From contig CALZFC010000082.1 in the NCBI GenBank assembly GCA_945643635.1, positions 1,133,501 through 1,197,500 of the forward strand: DNA of 64,000 bases, read 5' to 3'. Below, in pieces: positions 1 to 10,852 of this stretch. The notes beneath the pieces are model-generated. The model was not told the origin of the DNA. It did no database searches and saw only the letters and a list, made by a program, of their open reading frames with translations. How positions within the stretch are numbered: position 1 is the stretch's first letter; the number at the start of each line of letters is the position of its first letter. This DNA comes from Allodiplogaster sudhausi. Taxonomy: Eukaryota; Nematoda; Chromadorea; Rhabditida; Diplogasteridae. The translations under genes and the position numbers were made by a program.

Positions 1-106
1 TGTCACGCATTGCAATGAACTTGTGTAGATATTCATACGACCATGAACAGTATGTAGTTAATGCAATATTGAGACCGATGCCATTTATTAATTAAAGCAC
101 TTCCTC

Positions 107-1886
107 TCATGAGTCATTCGGCATGTTTTGGAGTTGCGACATTGGAGCAACCACACGCCGACTTTTGGCTGATCGGAATGAACTGATAAGACGGCAAAAT
201 GGAGTCAGCCAGAGATCTACGAATGCCCGCCGATATGGACGGAAGACGTAGAGAATGAGGAAGTAGTAGGCAAACCTGAGGAATCTATATATTGATCTAA
301 AGGGAACTCAAGTCAATTCTGTACTCATTGGTCATTAAATGGTTCTTGTTCTACATCCACAAGAGAACTCAAGTCAATTCATGAATCCACTGGTCATTGA
401 ATTTTTCTTTTTCTACATCCCCAGAACTAGTCTTTCCAGCCCAGGAGAAAAAACGCTTTTCTCACGGGCTGAAAGTGTAGAGTAGAAGAAAAGAAAGGAT
501 GACGACTCTGCAGAGATGCATCTCTCGAATAACAAAAGTCGGTATCAAAAATGTAGCTAAAATTTATAGCTGATTTGTCACCTAATTCGATACACTTTAA
601 TTTAGCTAATATACGAACATACGATGAAGACAACTGTTGGAATCACGATGAAAATCGGAGCAACAAAGGCGAAGGAAAAGAGAAGGCGATTTGTGTTGTG
701 GAGAAGCTCGAAGGTGGCTTGGGTTAATGAAGGGCGCATCTAAAGATGACAGTGAGATATCCTCAGATTATTAGTAATTTTCATTTAAATTTTGTATTCC
801 CTTCAGTGAACCTTGTTTGATCTCATTTATTATGTTATTAAAGAAAACACTCTGACAAAAGTTAGCTGGTTACCAGTTCCGTTTGCTTTACTGTCGCTCG
901 TTTCATGGAAATCGTTGCGAGAAGCAAGATCGTCAGATTTGTGCCGTACGCAAAGATCAGAATCATAGAGGTTGTGTTATCTTCATTTACTCGCATCATT
1001 CCATACTCTTCCTTTAGCAGTGTTTCATCCATTCCTCCAACAGAATTCTGAAGAATACAGAAAAATTAGCGATAAACACTATTCAGAATCTTTTTTTAAC
1101 CTCTAATGGTGTCTTCGTAGTATTGAACAAGCCAGTGATAAATGCAACGTTAAAGATGGCAAATGCTGAAGAGACCACATGGATGACACTAACGATTGCA
1201 TATCGCCTTAAAGAAGAGCACCATGCTTTTTTACTGCTAATAATTTGTGCATAATTATACAAACCAACGAATCGGGAGCTCACGGTAGCGTCTTAAGAAC
1301 ACATTTTTCAAAGACAAACCATCCGTAACCGACAGGTAATTGACGAAGACGCCTGAATCGTCGATTTCAAAAGAAAATACATCAACAAGGAAGTAATTGT
1401 TATTGCCTACCAACAAATGCAGCCGTCGTAACGAAACATGTATTCCCGGCGAAGATGACAAATATGAGGTGATTGACAAGAGGAGAAACTCGGCGAAATA
1501 TTCCAGTGAAGAGTAGGGCCTAAATTGGAATTGAAAGCCATGCATATTTCTATTCTCATTAAGTGTCATACCTTCACAGCGCAAGGAATGAAAGGCTGGC
1601 TGATGCTCCACAAAACCGAGTGAATGATGCAACTTATCAGAAGAACAATAGTCGGTGGCCCACTTGAAATCTTCTCGTGCGGCCATTCTCGAACATTTCT
1701 GGAATAAGAGGGGACACGTAATTTAACTCAACGTTATAATAAATAATTATCTTACCTTCGCACGATGATGAGTAGTGAAATCGCTGTTGCTACTGAGATG
1801 ATTAGAACGCAGAGTTGTAATGGAAAGTTGTAGTAGCTAAGGGCCTGATAACTAGGAAGAAGGCTCGCCATGTCACTGGAAGCCAT
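107..1886 (-). CDS. Serpentine (7TM) chemoreceptor-like GPCR
   Basis: Probable nematode chemosensory G-protein-coupled receptor of the plasma membrane. Seven exons can be read by eye: 1756-1886, 1572-1698, 1411-1519, 1101-1291, 874-1047, 623-739 and 107-275, nearly all with clean GT/AG borders and agreeing phase. Hydrophobic segments follow in order: YYNFPLQLCVLIISVATAIS, PTIVLLISCIIHSVLWSI, HLIFVIFAGNTCFVTTAAFV, RYAIVSVIHVVSSAFAIFNV, TSMILIFAYGTNLTILLLAT and LFSFAFVAPIFIVIPTVVFI. The last exon gives FAYYFLILYVFRPYRRAFVD, a typical end of helix 7 plus basic tail, and stops at 107-109. The start at 1886 (MASSDMASLLPSY) gives a short extracellular N-terminus. The junction into the last exon is one base out of phase as I read it, so a small exon may be missing or the copy may be damaged. 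Family (srh, str, srd or other) not resolved. Confidence 0.68.
303..428. repeat. 62-63 bp tandem duplication in receptor intron
   Basis: Two direct copies of a unit beginning gaactcaagtcaattc and ending ttctacatcc lie back to back within the last intron of the receptor gene. The copies have diverged slightly. Confidence 0.75.
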
Positions 1887-2214
1887 TGTGAATGGACACA
1901 GAATGAGATGATTGCGAGGGATTTCACGTACAGCTAAAAGTATGTTTTGGAATTGTTGCTGGACATTCTATGAGTCATACTAACCATTAGAACGTTATGT
2001 ATGTCCATTGATAAGTTTGCGCATTGCGAGTTGTTCTTTTGATTCAAATAATAATGCAAGGATCAATGGGCAGCTGGGCTGCGATATTCTTTCCAATCCA
2101 ATTTGTCGCAACGTTAGCGCATGATTCAATTTTTCTTCCATATCTGTGCTGTTTTATACATTTACATAGTTATTGCAGAAAATTCCAACCAGGAGTTCAT
2201 GATAACAAATTATT

Positions 2215-2310
2215 TTAGACGATGAATGGACAATTGGTATGGCACAAGCCTCAAGTTACTATCGGAAGTTGAGGAGGCCAAACTACGGTCGCTCCGCCCG
2301 CAACGACAGT
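2215..2310 (+). pseudogene. Relic linker exon of the eight-Cys family
   Basis: The plus strand reads DNWYGTSLKLLSEVEEAKL, which aligns with the linker exon at 7494-7607 (DSWHSTSMKLLTEFEE). No flanking module exons are seen on this strand, so this is an isolated fragment of a plus-strand family member. The rest of 1,890-2,840 holds nothing else I can support. Confidence 0.5.
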
Positions 2311-2847
2311 CTTTATCAGATTTAAAAATACAACAAATGTTCCGAACTAAAAACTATTTTGCGGTCACAAATGAATGGCATTACATTCAAGAAAAATTAA
2401 GCTGAAGAAAAGATATCAAGGTAGCAAAAACATTTTCGTATAAATCAGGACAAAAATTCTTTTTAAAGCTATTTATTCCTGGATATTTAAAATCAAACGA
2501 GCGAAAGGTATGAAGGCGGGCCGAGTTTTCGTAGGAAAAATTTGCATTAAAATGAATAAATAAATTACTATTTAGTTTTCTGAGATATGTAAGTGCTGAT
2601 GAATTAAAAGTTACAGCTCAAAGGTATTTAACTTCCGTGCTAGCAATGTAGAACATTCATTTTTCATGGTAAAAAGGTGTCTTTGCGACTAACGAAAACA
2701 AGAATATCCTGGTGAATTAATGCAAACTTTCCGTAATGTGCAGTAAAGTACATATCAATTGCGACTAATAAACCATTAATATTTTAACGGGGGAGAAACG
2801 TTACGAATGAAAAGTTCTATACATATCTTTTTCCTCACAAAATGGTT

Positions 2848-3302
2848 TTAGATAATGAATATGTAGCCGAGGTACCGTACGGCATACGAGCCAGGGGATA
2901 CGCCTCGAGCTCGAGTGAACATCTCCACTGCTGTCGCCGTGAGGTTATCCCGGACGGAATAACTATTAGAGCAGCCTGCCTTGAATCTGCTGTCGCAATA
3001 GCACTCGTACCTGATAGCAGATCAGATTCCTCTCAAATGCTATGCCAAATGGAATGACAAAAGGAAAAAAGTTCTTGACAGCACACAATTATTAGGAATC
3101 ATTGAAGGAAAATACAGATAACGAACGAGTCATTCGTGTCGGCTTTCAGGTGACAGCCGTGCTTTTCAGCGGACTCGCAGAACTTTCCAGCCGTGTAGTC
3201 CACGTCTTCTGGATGCAGTGTGATCTCCAAATTGCAGTACGATTTCTCATGCGTACAGTTGTCCTTATTGCCCACGGAGTCAATGCAGAAAGTGGGAAGT
3301 GG
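2848..3302 (-). pseudogene. Eight-Cys module gene without a signal-peptide exon
   Basis: Two exons match the neighbouring minus-strand paralogue (3395-4065): 3127-3302 (PLPTFCIDSVGNKDNCTHEK, then CESAEKHGC) and 2848-3010 (YECYCDSRFKAGCSNSYSV, then NLTATAVEMFT). The first exon is exactly 176 nt, as in the paralogue, and splices in phase 2 through a gttcgt donor, so all eight cysteines are kept. The upstream gene ends at 3395, and no exon for a signal peptide lies between 3303 and that point. Either this is a promoter-less duplicate, or both loci form one transcript with alternative second halves. The frame ends VRYLGYIFII and a TAA at 2848-2850. Its function is not known. Confidence 0.6.
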
Positions 3303-3394
3303 CTGCAGAGATTTGTCTTCACTCTCCCTTCGATAAATGACAACTGGAAGAGCTTACTAAAGTTTTGAATGAAAGGAATCTTATGAAGATGGGA

Positions 3395-4065
3395 TCAAGA
3401 AACAGTTTGACATGCCTCTGACGTGGTAGTGGGCAGTTGGGTTGAGGGGAGCGAGGCTTTGTACCGAAATTCCCACTTGCCAGGGGAATTGCCTTGAGCT
3501 CGAGTGTACATATTGACAGCGGTCGCTGTTAGGTTTTGCTGCACGGGATCACTTTCAGAACAGCCTTGCTTGATTCTGCCATCACATACACAATAGTACC
3601 TAGAAAAAGATTACTCTTAAATGCCCCAAAAGCTAGAATGACAAAAAAAAACAAAAAAAGGCACAAAATTATTAAGAATAATTGAACGGAAACGCGGACG
3701 TCTCATTCGTGTAGGGTTTCAGTTGGCAGCCGTGCTTCTCGGCTGATTCGCAGAACGAACCAGACGTGTAATAAACCCTTTCCTGATGCAGTTCGATCAG
3801 CAGAGAGCAGTACGGTTTGTCATTCGTACAGTTGTCCTTGTTGCCCAGGAAATCAACGCAGAAAGTGGGCAGAGGCTGCAGAGAATATCTTTTACCAAAT
3901 AAATGTGCATAATTGTTTTTAAACTTTACATTCAAATGGCAGACGAGAGGAATAATCGAAGTGATCAAATTGGCATGTCACAACCTCGTTGTTCGCGTCA
4001 TCCGCCTTAGCGAGCAGCTGGAGGAGAGGAAGAGAAATGAGCAGAAGACGGAAGAGGTGACGCAT
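3395..4065 (-). CDS. Secreted eight-cysteine single-module protein
   Basis: Complete three-exon gene: 3985-4065, 3700-3875 and 3395-3599, giving 153 residues with consistent phases (0, then 2). Exon 1 is a clean signal peptide (MRHLFRLLLISLPLLQLLAK) followed by a short acidic stretch. Exon 2 has five cysteines (PTFC, DNC, PYC, SFC, KHGC) and exon 3 has three (YYCVCDGRIKQGC). The spacing C-x9-C-x6-C ... C-x7-C ... C-x-C-x7-C resembles nematode ET-module or three-finger-like extracellular domains, but this is pattern resemblance only. The tail (NLTATAVNMYTRAQG onward) has an N-glycosylation sequon. Probably secreted. The plus-strand paralogues from 5645 share the 81-84 nt first exon and the phase-2 intron inside the module, so the family arose by duplication and inversion. 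Confidence 0.78.
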
Positions 4066-4429
4066 TGGCGCAGATTGCACTGCAACTTCGCTTTGGGTCA
4101 AGCAAACTCTATTTTGAGGGGATTTGAAAACTGATATGATAGATATTTCAACTTAAAATCAGGGGAATGAAAGCTTTCCATGAATGAATAAATTTATTAC
4201 GGTATCGCAATACCCCATACGAGCGTAAACTAGCTAACAAATGAATATAATAAGGAAAATGGAACTAATAATGAGAGAGAACTAAAGATGAGGTCCTATA
4301 AAGCTTATTGAATGAAGACTGGGGCCTTACAAGGAAGGAGTGAGATCAGGATTTGAGCATGTATGCGAAGTATGAAACTGAGACCGCGTGTACTAGAATG
4401 TTTAAAATTCAGATACCATATTTTCTCTA

Positions 4430-4905
4430 TTAGTGCCCCTCCCTCTATTAGAACCCCCCCCCTCTAATAGTACCCCCCCCATTGAGAAGGCCATTGAAAA
4501 ATAGTACCCCTCCCTCTAATAGAACCCCTCCCCCCTCCAATAGTGCCCCCCCCTTATTAGTATAATACCTCGGCTCGAGACGTACCTCGAATAGATTCTG
4601 GGGGCATGGGATGCTGTTCCCAATGAACTGATTGCAAATTCACAAAAAAACTGCTGTAAAACGGATATTCCGGAGATGATTCCATTGAAGCTGAGCTACA
4701 AATCTCTTTTGTTAATAATAAATAGCTCTTTACAAACGTTTAGCCAATCACATTGAAAAATAGTACCCCCCCCTCTAATAGAACTATTAGAGGGGGGGGG
4801 GGGTACTATTTTTCAATGTGGCTTCGAAGCCCCCCTCTATTAGTGCCCCCCTCTCGCAATGGGATTGAAAAATAGTGCCCCCGGGGGCACTAATAGGGAA
4901 AATAC
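4430..4905. repeat. Poly-C / 'aatagtacccc' repeat block with perfect hairpin
   Basis: The block alternates short units such as gaaaaatagtaccccc and ctctaatagaaccccc, with homopolymeric C or G runs. At 4752-4819 a near-perfect palindrome is centred on ctaatagaactattag, with arms that both end in cattgaaaaatagtac. It behaves like a fold-back repeat rather than a gene. The flanks 4,066-4,430 and 4,905-5,100 show nothing else. Confidence 0.8.
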
Positions 4906-5099
4906 GGTAATAAGGGTTGTTGCGGGACAAATAGCAAAGATTAAAAAAAAATTATAACCGTTGCGAACATATTATTTTAAAATTATAAAGAAAAATGTCT
5001 TATGTATACTAAAAGGATTTGAATGATGTGAAATAGAGCAGGATGAAGCTTGAATGGCACTAAAGCTTGGGTAATTAAATCTTTCAAACATGAACAAGA

Positions 5100-5560
5100 A
5101 AGGCAAGGAAAGGAAGATCCCCTCTCCTCTCTACTCCTTCCCAGTTTCCCTTTCCCTTGCTCCATTCCCTTTCCCTCTTCCATTTGTTTGCTCCCTTCCC
5201 TTTCCAAGTCCCTTTCTAGGGCCTATTCACAATCCTCCATTTCCAAGTTCTCTCACACTTCCCCTCCATTCTCCTTACGTTCACCAATAACATTTCTCTT
5301 ACTCTTACCCACTTTCCCTTTAAAATTCGTTAACTGCCGATTCCACTTCTGCTTTTCTCTCCCTCCCCTTCCCATACCTATTTTATCAAAACCTTCGACT
5401 CTTCCTCTCCTCATGTACTTTTTTTTATTTCCCTTTACTCTTCCATTTCCCTTTTCTTTCATCTTTCCTCTTTCCCTGGTCCCTTTTGGGCTCGTGAACT
5501 GCCCGTTTTGCACGGAAACTTTACATCGTCCTTTCCTTTCTCAAAAAGTAAAAAGAAAAT
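5100..5560. repeat. Polypyrimidine tract upstream of the 5645 gene, copy 1
   Basis: Several hundred bases are almost purely C and T on the plus strand. The same kind of tract, with matching landmarks (tcccctctcctctctact, ttccctggtccc, ttgggctcg), recurs at 8820-9215 upstream of the paralogue at 9246. The duplicated unit therefore included its 5' flank. Long frames across it are low-complexity and not credible as proteins. Confidence 0.75.
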
Positions 5561-5644
5561 CCTAACAGTTTCTAAATCCTCTTAAAATTTCCAGTGGCTT
5601 GATCACCCATTAATTTCCCCTTTCTTCCAGTGCACTCGGCCTCA

Positions 5645-6860
5645 ATGCGTCTCCTCTTCCCTCGTCTGCTCCACTTTCTTCTTCTCTTTCTGCTGTTCGG
5701 ACTCGCCAAGGCTCCTCCTAACGAGGTTGGGACAAACGAATACTACTACGACGAATAGTAAAAAAAAATTGCAAAAACAATCCTGCACATATATTTGCTC
5801 AAGTGAAATATATTAATATCTGATGAAGACTAACAATAAGGAAAAAAATCACTGCAGGGAGGTCCCACTTTCTGCACGGCTGAAAGCTACATAGACTTAT
5901 GTACGAGAGAGAAGCCGTTCTGTCGGGTGAGAGTTGAAGTGGATCCGGAGAGGGTGTTCGGTGACAGTGCAGTTGGTCATAAGACCGTGGGCGTTGCTAA
6001 ATGCGCTTCGTCCGAGAAGCATGGCTGTCAAATTCAAGCCGATTCGCTCAATACGTCCGTCACATTCCTTTTTCCCTTATCCATTCTTAGCAGTTTTGAG
6101 ATCAAGAACCTTTTGATCAACAACTTGGCATCTAAGAGTCATCTGCTTTCAGGTACATGTGCTTCTGCGACAGCCGGGCTGCTCTTCCGAGCCTGGCATA
6201 GTGGTATACATATGTGCCATACATATTCAAACTGCTATTCTCGCATATGAATGATGCATTTATGATAGGAATTTTATATTTCTTACTGTTATATTTCCAG
6301 TACAACCTCACAGCAGTGGAGATGTACAAAGGAGCACATCGCTACTGTCTCAACGGCCTTGAAAATACGGTCTGTCCTGCTGCCTCCTTCTGCATCTCCG
6401 AGATCTTCTTCGATCCGCTCACCGGCATTCCGGCCAACGAAATCGGCCTTGGCTGTGTGGATAAGATTCCAGGAGAGGACTTCGAGGACGGCTGTCGCAA
6501 GGTTTCCTTGAACTTGATGGATACTGCTTATATAATTTGTTTACCTTGAATTGTGCTAATTTTCAGATCGAGCCTTTCGACATCTCCAATCCGGTCTTCG
6601 AGTGCTTCTGCGAGAGCGTTGCCGGACGCGCCTGCAACGATCTGAAAGAGGTGTCTAGAATCTCTTAATCCATTTTGATAAGTCCAGTAAAACTTTTTTT
6701 TAATAAAAAGAATAGATATTTCTTGTTTCAGTCGACTAACTCGGAGCGCAAGGCAAAGTGGGAGAGCGAGGGCGGGAAGATGCTGCTAGAAGTTATTAAG
6801 GAAGAAGCAATCGAGAAGTACAAGGAGTCACAAATTACGACTCCCGATGTCAGCGGCTAA
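5645..6860 (+). pseudogene. Two-module eight-Cys secreted protein gene, frameshifted
   Basis: Six exons: 5645-5725, 5858-6054, 6153-6203, 6301-6501, 6567-6650 and 6732-6860. Exon 1 encodes a signal peptide (MRLLFPRLLHFLLLFLLFGL). Exons 2-3 form module 1 (PTFC, DLC, PFC, AKC, KHGC, then YMCFC). Exons 4-5 form module 2 (YCLN, VC, SFC, GC, GCRK, then FECFC and RACND). Exon 6 is a charged tail (KAKWESEGGKMLLEV onward). Exon 3 is 51 nt, whereas the paralogue at 9901-9961 has 61 nt. The missing ten bases just after DSR shift the frame and bring a TAG before the donor. Exons 4-6 remain open and in phase, so the lesion looks recent, or it yields a one-module truncated product. Secretion is inferred from the signal peptide; function unknown. 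Confidence 0.7.
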
Positions 6861-7063
6861 CAATAAGAGGAGCAAATTCAAATTCGAGTCACTTTGAGTC
6901 ACAGAGGGGGGCACATTCATATTCTAGCGACTCTAAAAAAATAAATGCTAAACCGGAAGAGGAAGAAAAAAAGGAAGTGTTTTACCTGGCATCGCCTTAT
7001 GTACATATATGTATTTTATAGGTGAAATTATCTTAGAAAATTTTTCCTAATTCGCGGCTACAG

Positions 7064-8251
7064 CACTAATGCATGAATGGATCGTCTCGGATTGTCTGCT
7101 AGGTTTCCTCCTTCTGCCACTCCAAGATCTTCTTCGACCCGACCATCCGCTTCCAGAACAATCACAATGGATTTGGCTGTGTGGATAAACCGCCGGTGGA
7201 GAGCCTCAGCCATGGTTGTCGTAAGGTTTTTTTTACTTGTAAATGACCTATTTTGTAATTATTCGCTTTCTAATACATAAAAATTTATTAGAAATATATT
7301 TGAAAATTTCAAATAAAAAGTAAAATATATTAAGTCAAGATAAATTTAGCTGGAGCAATTTCTACTTATCCAAACCGGCATTCGAGTGCTTCTGCGCAAG
7401 CGAGATTGGCCACGCTTGCAACGACTTGGATGAGGTCAACAGATGTTCTGAAAGAGTACTGGATATCCAAGATTAAATATATATTCTTTTCAGTCGATAA
7501 ATATTAAGCGGAAGGACAGTTGGCATAGCACAAGCATGAAGCTGCTAACGGAATTTGAGGAGCCTCAACCTGCTTCCGCTCCGCTAACAAAAACTGCCGA
7601 CAACAATGTCAGAGTATTTTTTTTTATTGTTTTCTTTAATGTAAAAAAATATCGTCAGTGGCATTTATTGTACTTTCTAAGGAAATTTGTAAATACTCAA
7701 ATTATTTTCCATTACAGCACTACTGCCTCAACATCTCGACTCCCCTTGCTTGCGCTGGTACCTCCTTCTGCCACCCCAAGATCTTCTTCGATCCGGTCAC
7801 CCGCTACCCGGCCGCGCACGGTGGATTTGGCTGTGTGGACAAGCTTCCGCTAAAAGCTCTCGAGGGCGGTTGTCGCAAGGTTCTTGCTTTAATGCAAAAA
7901 ATAATTCAAATTATATTTCCGAGAAAACAACAAAACTGAACAAAATAGAGATTTAATTCAGGTGGAGCCTTTCACCCTCGCCAGCCCGGTGTTTGAGTGT
8001 TTTTGCCACAGCGAGATCGGCCACGCTTGCAATGACTTGGATGAGGTATGCTGTTCTCACCTGCTCAGAACTTACCATTGAAACTCACTAGTCTTAATTC
8101 CAAAGCAACTTTATTGTAATAAGCGATAGGATTTTCCATAGAATCATTGAATTTGTTTTAAATTCAGCCAATGAATCTGAAGCTGAGGGACAAGTGGTTT
8201 CGCGAAAGCAAGAAGCTGGAAGCAGAAGAGGCAGCTAAAGCTGTTTGTTGA
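7064..8251 (+). pseudogene. Tandem module-2 duplication; first copy decayed, second intact
   Basis: Exons 7064-7225, about 7352-7434, 7494-7607, 7718-7879, 7962-8045 and 8168-8251 encode module 2, a linker and a second module 2. The second copy is clean (HYCLN, LACAGTSFCHPK, FGCVD, GGCRK, then FECFCHSEIGHACND) and ends PMNLKLRDKWF ... KAVC plus TGA. In the first copy, the exon at 7064 reads H-stop-C and later VC-stop-V where its sister has HYC and CAG, and the following exon carries an extra base before FECFC. No signal peptide exon is seen between 6860 and 7064. Either these are downstream exons of an ancestral larger gene starting at 5645, or the locus is a dead duplicate. The linker exon (114 nt) has no counterpart in the other two plus loci, but it does have one at 2215-2310. 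Confidence 0.62.
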
Positions 8252-8819
8252 TCCCATTTTCAAAAGATTATTTTCATATATTTCTGGTTCCGTTCCTAAT
8301 TTATTTAATAAAAAAATATATTATAGTTGATTTAATAATAAAATTAGGTAATGAAAAATTTATATTGAAAAAAACTACTTCCAGCTCAAGCTTCCTCTGC
8401 ATCGCCGCTGAAACGATTCGTCTCCTTCTGGCTGGCCCCGCCTTCTCCCTTCTAGCCCTTCCCATCAAATTGTAGGCCACCCGAAAGTTTCGATAAAGTT
8501 TTGTTTTTGTCCTTGCCTTCCATTGACGAGTCCGCTCCGATAGGAAAGGAAGAGAGAGGAGGAAAAAATGGTTCATGATGGTAAGCACAATTGCGAAATA
8601 AAATGGGCACTGTACGTGGTTTCTTGAAAGATTTCTGAAAAACTGGAAGTTCTAACCAAAATTTTAGTTCACAAATTCACGAAACATTTAACTTTCTGTG
8701 TAGCAAACTACATTATGCGAAAGTGGAGCTTTGAAATTGTACAGTGTGCAGTATAAAAGCAGCTGAGTTGTCCATTTACCGTCATTCTTCCATTGGTTCT
8801 CCTCTTAGGATCACCGGAA
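8252..8819. other. Spacer without recognisable features
   Basis: This is AT-rich sequence between the module-2 tandem locus and the pyrimidine tract. I see no coding exon, RNA gene or repeat structure that I can support here. Confidence 0.5.
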
Positions 8820-9215
8820 GACATCTGCTGAGGTTCCTTTCCCCTCTCCTCTCTACTTCTTCTCACTTTCCCTTTCCCTTGCTCCCTTCCCATTTTCCTT
8901 CTTTCCTTTGCTTTCTCTATCGCCCTTTCCCTTATCTCTTCACAATTGTCCTGTTCTTTCTCTCTCACTTCCTCCCTCCCTTCCCTTCTCCTTACTTTCA
9001 CCAATTCCCTTTCCCTTGCTCTTGCCCACTCTTCGCTTTCCCTTTAAAATTTGTTCTCTGCGAACTACTCTTCCTCAGTTCTTTGACTCTTTTACTCTTC
9101 CATTTCCCATTCTCATTTTCTCTTTCCTCTTTCCCTGGTCCCCTATTGGGCTCGAATACTGTTTTGGAAGGAAACTTTATATCATCCTTTCCGTTCTCAA
9201 AAAAAATTACATTGT
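8820..9215. repeat. Polypyrimidine tract, copy 2
   Basis: This C/T-rich stretch is homologous to 5100-5560, and it sits at the same distance upstream of the paralogous start codon at 9246. Confidence 0.75.
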
Positions 9216-9245
9216 TTTCCCTTTTTTGCAGTGCAATCTGCCTCA

Positions 9246-10713
9246 ATGCGTCTCCTCTTCCCTCGCCTGCTCCACTTTCTTCCTCTCTTAATGTTGTTCG
9301 GACTCCCCAAGGCTAATGACACTTCTACGGTGAACAACCTGGTCTGCCATTATTGCTAGTAATGTTGCAAAAACAATTGTGCGCTAATATTTGATAATAT
9401 GAAATAAACTAATTTCTCATCGAGGGAAAATATTCACTGCAGGCTCCGAACACATTCTGCATTGCTGAAGGTTCCGCATTATTATGTTCGAGTGACGCGC
9501 CGTTCTGTCAGCTGACGGTTGAAGTGGATCCGGAGAGGGCGTTTGGTGGCGCAGTCGATGGTCATAAGGCTGTGCGCGTTGCTGGCTGCGCTTTGGCCGA
9601 GAAGCACGGCTGCGAAGTGCAAGCCGACTCGCTTAACACGTCCGTCGCCTTCCTTTTTGCCTAATTCATTCTTAGCTGCCAGGGTGGGGTGCCGGGTGAC
9701 CGTAAGTGCTATCGCGGAATACTACTGAGTTTCTATTAGACGAGCTATAGATTGAAGCGTGAGGGTGAACTATTTAGTTCCAGCGCCAATCGGAAGCAAT
9801 ATAGTTCTGCCAGATAGTGCGGCCTCGGTATACTATCTGCGCTGTGTGTAATAGTTTTGAGATCTAGAGCCTTTTGATCTACAGGGTCATCTGCTTTCAG
9901 GTACATGTGCTTCTGCGACAGCCGGATCATGTCGGGCTGCTCTAGCGATTCGGACATTGTGGTATATGTGGATCGTGGTATATTCAAATTGCTATCTTGG
10001 CATTCATATGTATAATGAAGTTATGATAGATATTTTATATTTCTTTCAATTATATTTTTTTGCAGAAATACCTCACGACGACAGCAATGGAGATGTTCAA
10101 AGTGGCATGGCAATTCTGCCTCAACGGCACTGAAAAGACGGTCTGCCCCGCTGCCTCTTTCTGCAACTCCAAGATCCTCTTCGATCCTCTCACCGGCATC
10201 GGCTTTGGATGTGTGGAGAAGTTGCCAGTAGACGGTCTAGAAGATGGCTGTCGCAAGGTGTCTGTGTACTTGAGTGAATTGTAAATTCTTATATACTATG
10301 TATAAATATATATTTTTTTTAAATTTGAATGCGCAAAAATTGATGCTGCAGAAATTAGGTTTTTTTTTCTCAGGTCGATCATTTCGACATCTCCGACCCG
10401 TCCTTCGAATGCTTCTGCAAGAGCGAAGGCGGCCGCGCCTGCAATGATCTGAAAAACGTGCTTGTCTAAAATCTCTGATTCTTTATTGATAAGTCGAGTT
10501 AAATGTAAAAGAAATAAGAAAAAAAAATATGTTTCTTTATTTCAATCGGCGAATTCGGAGAATAAGGCAACGTGGGAGAGCGAGGGCTTGAAGATGTTGT
10601 TAGAAGCTCGGAAGGAAGAAGCATTCGAGAGGATTGCTATTAGCCTCTTCGTGTTCCTCGCCTGTTTATGTTTAGAAAAGCAATCGATAGCCACAAAAAA
10701 ATATATTGTTTGA
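9246..10713 (+). CDS. Two-module eight-Cys secreted protein, damaged 3' end
   Basis: Exons 9246-9329 (signal peptide MRLLFPRLLHFLPLLMLFGL), 9443-9639 and 9901-9961 (module 1, ending YMCFCDSRIMSGCSSDSDIV), 10066-10257 and 10374-10457 (module 2, ending FECFCKSEGGRACND) are open and in phase. The nominal last exon, 10546-10713, keeps the SANSENKATWESEGLKMLL frame. However, its acceptor reads ttcaa where the paralogue at 6731 has ttcag, so normal splicing should fail. Reading through the exon 5 donor would add only VLV after KN and then stop. The 3' end also runs into a palindromic insertion at 10692-10852, which supplies the TGA. Both complete cysteine modules would survive the loss of the tail, so a functional secreted protein of about 208 residues is plausible. 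Confidence 0.68.
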
Positions 10714-10852
10714 AACAAACGTTGTTTCGGGGCAAAAATGAGACAATATTGTTTGATATGTCAAACAATTAAAACAAATTGTTTGATATATCAAACAATA
10801 TTGTTTGAGTTTTGCCCCGAAACAATGTTTGTTTCAAAAATTTTTTTTTGTG
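10692..10852. mobile_element. 161-bp fold-back (MITE-like) palindrome
   Basis: The left arm (cacaaaaaaatatattgttt, then gaaacaaacgttgtttcggg) is repeated as its reverse complement on the right, with few mismatches, around a short centre near 10772. The whole element can fold into one hairpin. It lies exactly at the 3' end of the gene starting at 9246 and provides that frame's stop codon. No flanking target duplication is obvious. The sequence from 10,853 to 12,280 has no other feature I can support. Confidence 0.75.

Noticed and set aside
5050..5565. 171-residue Ser/Pro/Phe-rich frame
   Set aside because: Polypyrimidine tract upstream of a gene; composition explains the open frame.
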